From R-RK-3 sp031399085 (lineage in GTDB: Bacteria; Pseudomonadota; Alphaproteobacteria; Rhizobiales; Rhodomicrobiaceae), in the NCBI GenBank assembly GCA_031399085.1, contig JANNOQ010000049.1:22171-86170 (forward strand): 64,000 nucleotides of DNA. The letters are read 5' to 3'. Shown here piece after piece: positions 26,576 to 33,394 of this stretch. How positions within the stretch are numbered: position 1 is the first letter of the stretch; every line of letters begins with the position of its first letter. A program made the position numbers and the translations under genes. The notes under the pieces are model-generated. The model was not told the DNA's origin, did not search any database, and saw only the letters and a list, made by a program, of their open reading frames with translations.

Positions 26576-27055
26576 CTAAGCGACATCGAAATCGCCCTTT
26601 TGCGGTGGCGCGATCGGCGTGAAAAGGCAGCGGTCCGGCTTTAGGTCGATGAGCGGCGTGCCGTCCAGGCAATCGAGGCCGCGGACGAGGACCGCCGATC
26701 CGTCGATGGCGACGAACGTCGCGATCGAAGTGCCGATCGGATTGGGGCGAACCGGCGAGCGGAGCGCGAACGTCCCGCGCGCTGCGCCGTCATTGGCCGG
26801 ACTTTGCCGCACAAGATCGCGGCGGGACTCATGCAGCCAGTAGAGCACCTCAAGCCGCTCGAATTCGGCGATGCCCTCAAGCGCGGCAACCCACGGCTCG
26901 AAAATCTCGATGCGGCAGACCGGTCCGTCCGGCCGCCCCTGCCTCGGGCATTCCAGACGGGAGGTCCAGGGTGTGCGGATGCGGCCAATGAACACCAAAC
27001 CCGCATCGGTCGCCGGGGGGCGCGTCGACCGCGACCTCATTGGCGCGGATTTCAT
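26576..27055 (-). CDS. TrmO/TsaA-like methyltransferase, probably frameshifted near its start
   Basis: The readable frame gives 159 residues: GLVFIGRIRTPW, ALEGIAEFERLEVLYWLHESRRDL, RGTFALRSPVRPNPIG and GLDCLDGTPLIDLKP. These mark the TsaA/TrmO family (S-adenosylmethionine-dependent N6-methylation of t6A37 in tRNA, VirR-like). The natural N-terminus seems to lie in another frame. From an ATG at 27068 the sequence reads MVRLNEIRANEVAVDAPP, then a run of six C on the coding strand (27015-27020 region) shifts the frame. With five C it would read straight into ATDAGLVFIGRI. This is either a real one-base insertion or a sequencing error. It lies between modC and modE. Confidence 0.78.
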   Translation of the reverse strand: MKSAPMRSRSTRPPATDAGLVFIGRIRTPWTSRLECPRQGRPDGPVCRIEIFEPWVAALEGIAEFERLEVLYWLHESRRDLVRQSPANDGAARGTFALRSPVRPNPIGTSIATFVAIDGSAVLVRGLDCLDGTPLIDLKPDRCLFTPIAPPQKGDFDVA

Positions 27056-27106
27056 TGAGCCTGACCATCCGAATTTCCCTTGTCTCCTTTGAACGCCGCG
27101 TTGCCG

Positions 27107-27505
27107 TCAATCAGTCCAGGCAAGCGCCTTCGACAAGGCTTTCAAATCCTCCGCCGATTGCGTGGCGGCGCTGCTTTCGATTCTGCGGTAGCGGTGGACA
27201 ATATCGCGGCCGAGTTCCGTGAGCACGGCCCCGCCGCCGCCGCTGCCGCCGGTCTGTTTGACGACCAGCGGCGCAACGAAGACCTGGTTCAGCCCATCGA
27301 CAAGCAGCCAAGCGCGGCGATACGACATGCCCATCGCCTTGCCCGCGGCGGACATCGAGCCAAGCTCGTCGATCAATTCCAGCAGACGGATCTTTCCTGG
27401 CCCCAGGAACGCCCGGTCGCCGAATTTAATCCGAAGGAAGAGCGTTGGCGCGCTTGCGGATTGGGGGCTTTCGGTGGGGCAATTGTCCCGGTTCGTTTTC
27501 GTCAT
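27107..27505 (-). CDS. modE: ModE-type winged-helix regulator without Mop domain
   Basis: About 132 residues. The LysR-like winged helix of the ModE N-terminal domain is clear: LRIKFGDRAFLGPGKIRLLELIDELGSMSAAGKAMGMSYRRAWLLVDGLN, then a GGSGGGGAVLTELG wing. Full-length ModE adds two C-terminal Mop domains for molybdate sensing, and these are missing here, as in many alphaproteobacterial short ModE proteins. It probably represses modABC through the inverted repeat at 23868-23893. The start at 27505 (MTKTNRDN) is chosen; upstream in-frame ATGs at 27562 and 27541 are possible. Confidence 0.86.
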   Translation of the reverse strand: MTKTNRDNCPTESPQSASAPTLFLRIKFGDRAFLGPGKIRLLELIDELGSMSAAGKAMGMSYRRAWLLVDGLNQVFVAPLVVKQTGGSGGGGAVLTELGRDIVHRYRRIESSAATQSAEDLKALSKALAWTD

Positions 27506-27585
27506 GTGAGCGGCCTGTGCGAGACACCGATTTTGGACCATGTTGCACATTGCGCGCGCCAACGTCCACGAAACCGATGTCGCCG

Positions 27586-28107
27586 CTACCCATTCACGCC
27601 GCGTTCGATCCCAAGAATGACGATGTGTGGCGCGGGATATGTATTGGCGAGCACGTGGGCTGAATCGCCGGTAGGGGAAAAATGCGGGTAGTAGGCCAAG
27701 GCCTTTTCGACGACGCGTTGGATCGCTTTGCCGACCGGAGCGCCGCTCAAATAGATGCGGCTCACGCTACGTCGTTCCGCTTCCTCCAGAAGTCCCCGCA
27801 TTAGTGCGGCCCCTATGCCCAGATTGCGCCAAGGCCGCTCCACCGTGACGGCGGCCTCGCATTCAGCGCCCCACATCGGACCGAGCGAGCGCAATTCGCC
27901 CACTCCGCGCACCTCAGGGCCGGCAAGACATGCGTAAAGAAGCGTATTGGTGAAATTGGTGCCGGTGACATAGGCGCGCAAAAACCCGTCGCCGACCGGC
28001 TCGCCGAAACGGGCGCGGCGGCAATCCGGCTCGAGCCGCCAGAGATGGGCGAAGAGGAGTGCGCGGTCTGCAGGCGTCAATCTGCGGAATTCGGGGAAAA
28101 TCGACAT
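27586..28107 (-). CDS. GNAT-family N-acetyltransferase
   Basis: A 173-residue acetyltransferase. FRRLTPADRALLFAHLWRLEPDCRRARFGEPVGDGFL, GVGELRSLG, AAVTVERPWRNLGIGAALMRGLLEEAERRSVSRIYL is the GNAT fold, with the acetyl-CoA pyrophosphate-binding Q/RxxGxG/A loop as RNLGIGAAL. The substrate is not predictable. Similar domains occur at the C-terminus of some acetyl-CoA synthetases but this one is free-standing. It starts 80 bases upstream of the modE region on the same strand, with a clear gap, so operon linkage is uncertain. Confidence 0.86.
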   Translation of the reverse strand: MSIFPEFRRLTPADRALLFAHLWRLEPDCRRARFGEPVGDGFLRAYVTGTNFTNTLLYACLAGPEVRGVGELRSLGPMWGAECEAAVTVERPWRNLGIGAALMRGLLEEAERRSVSRIYLSGAPVGKAIQRVVEKALAYYPHFSPTGDSAHVLANTYPAPHIVILGIERGVNG

Positions 28108-28370
28108 AGCCGCCGTCTCTCAGCTTTGTTCAGCATTGGGAGAGTGTCGCGGGGCAGGCTTCAGCCTGCATCATTCGAATGGGTGAATGGGCGGTACTTT
28201 CAGCGTTCGATGCCGCTTGAGCCGATCGCACCGGAAAAGCATCGGCTGTTTCGCGGACGTACCAAGGGAGACCTAACCCCTTCGGATGATGAACCGGTTT
28301 ACCATCCGGGTTTAGATCGGCTCCGGGTTGCGGTTTTTGCAACCCTATCTGCTCTCAACCCGGTGCTCAC

Positions 28371-28715
28371 ATGACCGTCGAGGAATTCACGCTCTGGCTT
28401 TTCACACTTTGCAACGCGGCGCGGGTGATCGCCTATCTTCCGCAACTTGCCCAAACCCTCCGAGACACGTCTGGCGGCGAGTCGACGTCGGTGACATCTT
28501 GGCTGCTTTTTTTAGTGAGCCATCTTTCAGTCACCGCCTACGCATTCATCAATTTGCACGATGTTCTGATGGGCGCGGTGTTCGCGACGAACTCCTTATT
28601 CTGCGCCGCGATCGTCGGCATCACGATTTGGAAACGCAGGCGTTTTTCGCGTCGTCTTGTTCAGAGCACGGCCAGCGAGCCTTTACGGCCTCGGCTCGTT
28701 CGTACCGGATCGTGA
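28371..28715 (+). CDS. PQ-loop (SemiSWEET-like) small membrane protein
   Basis: 114 residues with three predicted transmembrane helices (about 8-27, 45-65 and 68-88). The first carries ARVIAYLPQLAQT, the PQ-loop motif, and SVTSWLLFLVSHLSVTAYAF continues it. Three-helix single-PQ proteins are SemiSWEETs, which dimerise to form small sugar transporters, although some PQ-loop proteins have other substrates. The C-terminal 25 residues are basic and likely cytoplasmic. It stands alone between a noncoding stretch with hairpins and the serine protease. Confidence 0.75.
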   Translation: MTVEEFTLWLFTLCNAARVIAYLPQLAQTLRDTSGGESTSVTSWLLFLVSHLSVTAYAFINLHDVLMGAVFATNSLFCAAIVGITIWKRRRFSRRLVQSTASEPLRPRLVRTGS

Positions 28716-28827
28716 AGGAAATGCGATGCTCTCGCCGCGTCCGCCGGTTGCTGGCGCCGTCCCGTTGCCTGCTTGAAAAGCGGCGCGGCCATCTTAGTTA
28801 ACGGCGACCCGCTGCGAGAGACCATTC

Positions 28828-29847
28828 ATGAAAATCATCAATCTCAGTTTTGCCCGGCCCGCGCCCGCCACGCCAGTCGGCGTAAGCCACGCGGAAGAAG
28901 ACGCCGCGCTCGATGCCTATTCGCGCGTCGTCACCAGCGTTGTCGAACGGGTCGGCCCCGCCCTTGTCGGAATTCAGCGCTTGCGCTCAAGGCCGGGGAA
29001 TGCATCTTCCGGCCCCGAAGGAAGCGGTTCCGGCATCATCATCACGCCGGACGGATATGTGCTTACCAACCATCACGTGGTGATGGACGCGCCCGCCATC
29101 GAAGTGCTGCTCGCGGACGGAACCACGGCCAAGGCCGAAAAGGTCGGCTCCGATCCGGACACCGATTTGGCGCTTCTGCGTGTCCACCGCCATAGCCTGC
29201 CCGCAGCCGAACTCGGCGATTCCGCCGCGCTGCGCCAGGGCCAGCTCGTGGTCGCCATCGGCAATCCGTTCGGCCTGCAATCGAGCGTCACGGCGGGCGT
29301 GGTGAGCGCCCTCAGCCGCACCTTGCGGGCGAGCAACGGCCGGCTGATCGAAGACATCATCCAGACCGACGCGGCGCTCAATCCGGGCAATTCCGGCGGC
29401 GCGCTGCTCGACTCGTCGGGGCGCGTGATCGGGGTGAACACGGCGATAATCGCCGGAGCGCATGGCACGGGCTTCGCGGTCCCGGTCAACACCGCCAAGC
29501 GCGTCATCCCGGAGCTGTTGCGCTATGGGCGCCTGCAACGAGGCTATCTAGGCATCGCTGGGCAGACGGTGCATTTTCCACGCGCCGCCGCTGACCGCAT
29601 GGGGCTAAAGGTCGCCTCGGGCGTGCAGATCGTGCAGTGCGTGCCGGACGGCCCCGCCGCACGCGCCGGCATCATTCAGGGTGACGTGATCCTGTCGATC
29701 AACGACCGTCCGGCGGCAAGCGTCGACGACATTTACAAGGTGCTGGACCGGCAGACCATCGGCCAGGAATTGCGGGTGAAGCTTCTGCGCAAAGGCGAGA
29801 CTATGATCTTGAAGCCGCGCGTGGCGGAGCAGCCGCCTCAGAAATGA
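28828..29847 (+). CDS. DegP/HtrA-like trypsin-type serine protease with PDZ domain
   Basis: A 339-residue S1C protease. The catalytic triad is His83 (NHHVV), Asp113 (DPDTDLALL) and Ser189 (NPGNSGGALL), and the PDZ domain follows from about 235 (YLGIAGQTVHFPRAAADRMGLKVASGVQIVQCV, GIIQGDVILSINDRPAASVDDIYKVLDR). No signal peptide is visible at the N-terminus, so unlike DegP it may be cytoplasmic or start elsewhere. Members degrade or chaperone misfolded protein. The gene has its own weak ribosome binding site. Confidence 0.9.
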   Translation: MKIINLSFARPAPATPVGVSHAEEDAALDAYSRVVTSVVERVGPALVGIQRLRSRPGNASSGPEGSGSGIIITPDGYVLTNHHVVMDAPAIEVLLADGTTAKAEKVGSDPDTDLALLRVHRHSLPAAELGDSAALRQGQLVVAIGNPFGLQSSVTAGVVSALSRTLRASNGRLIEDIIQTDAALNPGNSGGALLDSSGRVIGVNTAIIAGAHGTGFAVPVNTAKRVIPELLRYGRLQRGYLGIAGQTVHFPRAAADRMGLKVASGVQIVQCVPDGPAARAGIIQGDVILSINDRPAASVDDIYKVLDRQTIGQELRVKLLRKGETMILKPRVAEQPPQK

Positions 29848-29883
29848 GGCGGCGTTTTCGGCCCTGCGCGAAGCAATGGCGCG

Positions 29884-30390
29884 TCACCAGCCCATCGTGC
29901 CGGGCGCGCCTTTGAAAGGTCCGACGACCTTCGAGGTGATCCAGCCGCCGTAAAAGTCGCCCTCTTGCGCCTTGACGCGTTCGTCGCCGACCCAGCATTC
30001 ATCGACGCGCGAGGCATAAAAGGCGATGCAATCCTTCAGCGCCGCATAGGCTGGCGCCGGATCGGGGTAGCTCCACGCCGCCTGCTCCGACCGGCGTCCG
30101 TCAACCTCGACGGACCAATATCGCGCCACACCCTTAAACTCGCAGAAGGACCGGCCTCCGGCGGGTTTCATCAGCTCAAGGCTGACATCGCTCTGCGGGA
30201 AGTAATAGACCGGCGGATGGCTGGTCTCCAGCACGCGATAGCCGGCCGTCGTTTCGGCGATGGTCCGCCCGGCGAAGATGACGCGCAGCCGCTCCGGGAC
30301 GGATTGCAGCGCCGGCGGCCTGGGATAGGCCCAGACGGATTCCTGGCCCGGTCCTGGCGTCGCGCGACGATCGGCGTCCCTCGAAGGCAT
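29884..30390 (-). CDS. DUF427 domain protein
   Basis: About 168 residues. The DUF427 (PF04248) fold is suggested by ESVWAYPRPPALQSVPERLRVIFAGRTIAETTAGYRVLETSHPPVYYFP, followed by EFKGVARYWSVEVDGRR and AWSYPDPAPAYAALKDCIAFYASRVDECWVGDERV. The family is widespread and uncharacterised, and the acidic and aromatic residues suggest a binding pocket. The ATG at 30390 is chosen; 30417 is an alternative. It converges on the serine protease gene with 36 bases between stops. Confidence 0.84.
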   Translation of the reverse strand: MPSRDADRRATPGPGQESVWAYPRPPALQSVPERLRVIFAGRTIAETTAGYRVLETSHPPVYYFPQSDVSLELMKPAGGRSFCEFKGVARYWSVEVDGRRSEQAAWSYPDPAPAYAALKDCIAFYASRVDECWVGDERVKAQEGDFYGGWITSKVVGPFKGAPGTMGW

Positions 30391-30577
30391 ATTCGTCCAC
30401 CGTAAAGCTGACGGCACACGGCCGTGATGTCGATTTTGAAGGCTGGATCGTTGCTAAAATTTCGGCTGTTACATAGCTCTCGTAGCATGAAGATGTTTGC
30501 GGCGCTATTGTGGGCGCGATCTTGGCCCCACTCGACTGCAAAAGCCAGATAACACAAGGGCAAACGGGAGAAATCGC

Positions 30578-31234
30578 ATGAACCTCAAACCGATGGGCGG
30601 CGTTTTGGCGCTTGGAGCGCTCGTCTTGATCGCGCCTGGCGCCGCGCAGGCGCAACAAAACGCGGTGAGCTTTTTCGTGACCAGCGCCGGGTCCGGCAAG
30701 GGCGCCGACCTTGGCGGCCTCGATGGCGCCGACAAGCAATGCCAGACCTTAGCCGACGCGGCGGGCTCCAGCGGCAAGACATGGCGCGCCTATTTGTCGA
30801 CGCAGGGCCAAGGGGCGGTCAATGCGCGGGACCGCATCGGGAAGGGACCGTGGCAAAACGCCAAGGGCGTCGTGATCGCCAAGGACGTCGCCGAGCTTCA
30901 TGGCGAGAATAATCTGACAAAGGAAACGGCGCTGACGGAAAAGGGCGCGACGGTCAACGGCATTGGCGACACGCCCAATCAACACGACATCCTCACGGGA
31001 TCGCAGCCGGACGGAACGGCTTTCCCCGCCGGCGATGACCGGACTTGTGGCAATTGGACCAAGAGCGGGGCTGACGGCGCGGCGATGACCGGCCACCACG
31101 ACCGGCGGGGGCTGAACGATCAACCGCCGGCGAGGTCCTGGAACTCCTCCCACCCGTCGCGCGGCGGTTGCAGCCAGGATGCGCTCAAGGGCACCGGCGG
31201 GGCCGGGCTACTTTACTGTTTCGCGGCGAATTAG
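30578..31234 (+). CDS. secreted lectin-like protein
   Basis: About 218 residues from an ATG with GGGAGA upstream. A signal peptide (ALGALVLIAPGAAQAQ) precedes FFVTSAGSGKGADLGGLDGADKQCQTLADAAG and TWRAYLSTQGQGAVNARDRIGKGPWQNAKG. This resembles the C-type-lectin-like exported proteins of Hyphomicrobiales, which share the AYLST and DRIGxGPW segments. Four cysteines (CQTL, TCGNW, GGCSQ, LLYCF) are suited to disulfides. It is probably periplasmic or outer-surface. Function unknown; the gene appears single. Confidence 0.75.
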   Translation: MNLKPMGGVLALGALVLIAPGAAQAQQNAVSFFVTSAGSGKGADLGGLDGADKQCQTLADAAGSSGKTWRAYLSTQGQGAVNARDRIGKGPWQNAKGVVIAKDVAELHGENNLTKETALTEKGATVNGIGDTPNQHDILTGSQPDGTAFPAGDDRTCGNWTKSGADGAAMTGHHDRRGLNDQPPARSWNSSHPSRGGCSQDALKGTGGAGLLYCFAAN

Positions 31235-31371
31235 AGATCAACGGACTGGCGTGGCCTCGCTTGAGCCGCGCCGTCCGGCATGGCAGTCACAGCAGCATTC
31301 GCTACGGCATTCATTGACTGCCCAGCCGATTTTCTGTTTGCTGATGGGGAAATCCCATTCAGGAATGGACA

Positions 31372-31836
31372 TTGACGGACGACAGCATCGACCTTGCCCG
31401 CGCGATCATCAAAGAGCACGCCTCCCAAGCGGGCGCGGCGCTCCCCATTCTCCACGCGCTTCAGGAGTGTTTCGGCTATCTGCCGGAAGGCTTGCTGCCG
31501 CTGGTCGCCGAAGCGCTGAACATCACCCGCGCGGAAATTTACGGCGTCGCGACCTTCTATCATGATTTCCGCCTTGAGCCGCCTGGCCGGCACCGGGTGG
31601 TGCTTTGCCGGGCCGAGGCTTGCCAGGCGATGGGCGGCGTGGCGCTCGCCGAACGGGCGAAGTCGCGGCTCGGTGTCGATTGGGGCGGCACGACGCTCGA
31701 CGGGCATGTGACGCTGGAGCAAACCTTTTGCCTTGGCCTTTGCGCCTGCGCACCGTCGGCGATGATCGACGGACGGGTCGTCGGGCGTTTGACGGCGGAA
31801 CGGCTGGACGCGATGCTGGCGGAGATGGCCCCTTGA
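31372..31836 (+). CDS. fdsG: NAD-dependent formate dehydrogenase gamma subunit FdsG
   Basis: A 154-residue NuoE-like [2Fe-2S] subunit. The cluster cysteines are in CRAEACQAMG and CLGLCACAP, and the N-terminal ILHALQECFGYLPEGLLPLVAEALNITRAEIYGVATFYHDF is the usual NuoE block. It relays electrons between the FdsB flavin site and FdsA. The start is a TTG at 31372 with AGGAATGG six bases upstream; no ATG or GTG fits. It opens the operon fdsG-fdsB-fdsA-fdhD-fdsD, whose members overlap or lie within 12 bases. Confidence 0.93.
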   Translation: MTDDSIDLARAIIKEHASQAGAALPILHALQECFGYLPEGLLPLVAEALNITRAEIYGVATFYHDFRLEPPGRHRVVLCRAEACQAMGGVALAERAKSRLGVDWGGTTLDGHVTLEQTFCLGLCACAPSAMIDGRVVGRLTAERLDAMLAEMAP

Positions 31837-33383
31837 GCGCCGTGATCTATGTCCCCGGCGACGCAGGTGCGGTCGCGGTTGGCGCGGATGAGGTCGCAGC
31901 TGCGCTTCTGGCCAATGCCCGTTCGCGGGGCGTCGAGATTGAGTTGATGCGTAACGGCTCGCGCGGGGCCTATTGGCTGGAGCCGATGGTGGAGTTGGCG
32001 ACGCCTGCGGGGCGGATCGCCTACGGTCCGGTCGCGGCGGCGGACATACCCAGCCTATTCGATGCTGGCTTTCTCCATGGAGGCAGCCATCCCTTGCGCC
32101 TTGGCCCCCCCGGCGATCTTGCCTTCTTCAAACGCCAAACCCGGCTTGCCTTCGCCCGCTGCGGCATCACCGATCCGCTTTCGCTCGACGACTACCGCGC
32201 GCATGGCGGCTTGAAGGGAATTGAGCGCGCCATCTCACTAGGCCCGTGGGCAACCATCGAGGAGGTCGTGACCTCCGGGTTGCGCGGTCGCGGCGGCGCG
32301 GGTTTCCCCACGGGCATCAAATGGCGCACGGCAGCGGAGGCGCGAGGCTCACAAAAATATATTGTCTGCAACGCCGACGAGGGCGATAGCGGCACCTTCG
32401 CCGACCGCATGATGATGGAGGGCGATCCGTTCTGCCTCATCGAAGGGATGGCGATCGCAGGGATAGCGGCCGGCGCGACGAAGGGGTTCGTCTACATCCG
32501 CTCCGAATATCCGCACGCGATCGCCGCCATGCACGGGGCCGTTTCGCTCGCTCGCGCCGATGGCCTGCTCGGCCCAAGCGTGCTCGGCTCGCCCTATGCG
32601 TTCGACCTGGACATCCGCATCGGCGCGGGCGCTTATGTCTGCGGCGAGGAAACCGCGCTGCTGGAAAGCCTTGAAGGCAAGCGCGGACAGGTGCGGGCAA
32701 AGCCGCCGCTACCGGCGCATCGCGGCCTGTTCGGCAAGCCGACGGTCATCAACAATGTGATTTCGCTCGCCTCCGTGCCGTTCATCCTCGCCGAAGGCGG
32801 AGCGGCCTATCGCGATTTCGGCATAGGACGGTCGCGCGGCACCATGCCCATTCAGCTTGCCGGGAATATCAAACATGGCGGGCTGTTCGAAACGGCTTTC
32901 GGCATCACGCTCGGCGAATTGGTGGACGATATTGGCGGCGGGACGGCGACGGGCAGGCCGGTGCGCGCGGTGCAGGTCGGAGGGCCGCTCGGCGCCTATT
33001 TCCCGCGCGCGCTGTTCGACACGCCCTTCGATTACGAAGCCTTCGCGGCGCGGGACGGGCTGATCGGGCATGGCGGGATCGTGGTGTTCGATGATACGGT
33101 GGATATGGTTGCTCAAGCGCGCTTCGCATTCGAGTTCTGCGCCTTTGAAAGCTGCGGAAAATGCACGCCCTGCCGGATCGGGGCGGTGCGCGGGGCTGAA
33201 ACCATTGACAAAATCAGCTCCGGCCGGGATCGCGCCGCCAATCTGGCGCTGGTGGGGGAACTCTGCGAGACTATGAAATTCGGCTCGCTTTGCGCGCTTG
33301 GCGGCTTCACGCCCTATCCGGTGATGAGTGCGATCACGCATTTCCCGGAGTACTTCGGCATCGCACGCGCGGCCGCAGAATAG
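31833..33383 (+). CDS. fdsB: NAD-dependent formate dehydrogenase beta subunit FdsB
   Basis: About 516 residues, a NuoF-like NADH/FMN/4Fe-4S subunit that reduces NAD+. The GLRGRGGAGFPTGIKW loop binds NADH. ADEGDSGTFADRMMMEGDPF, AGAYVCGEETALLESLEGKRGQ (FMN) and ESCGKCTPCRIG (4Fe-4S cysteines) follow. An N-terminal NuoE-like/thioredoxin-like 140-residue part precedes the NuoF core. The TTG at 31833, overlapping the fdsG stop (TTGA), with GGAG ahead, is the best start; a GTG nine bases on is possible. The in-frame open stretch before it is inside fdsG. Confidence 0.93.
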   Translation: MSAVIYVPGDAGAVAVGADEVAAALLANARSRGVEIELMRNGSRGAYWLEPMVELATPAGRIAYGPVAAADIPSLFDAGFLHGGSHPLRLGPPGDLAFFKRQTRLAFARCGITDPLSLDDYRAHGGLKGIERAISLGPWATIEEVVTSGLRGRGGAGFPTGIKWRTAAEARGSQKYIVCNADEGDSGTFADRMMMEGDPFCLIEGMAIAGIAAGATKGFVYIRSEYPHAIAAMHGAVSLARADGLLGPSVLGSPYAFDLDIRIGAGAYVCGEETALLESLEGKRGQVRAKPPLPAHRGLFGKPTVINNVISLASVPFILAEGGAAYRDFGIGRSRGTMPIQLAGNIKHGGLFETAFGITLGELVDDIGGGTATGRPVRAVQVGGPLGAYFPRALFDTPFDYEAFAARDGLIGHGGIVVFDDTVDMVAQARFAFEFCAFESCGKCTPCRIGAVRGAETIDKISSGRDRAANLALVGELCETMKFGSLCALGGFTPYPVMSAITHFPEYFGIARAAAE

Positions 33384-33394
33384 GACGATACGCC

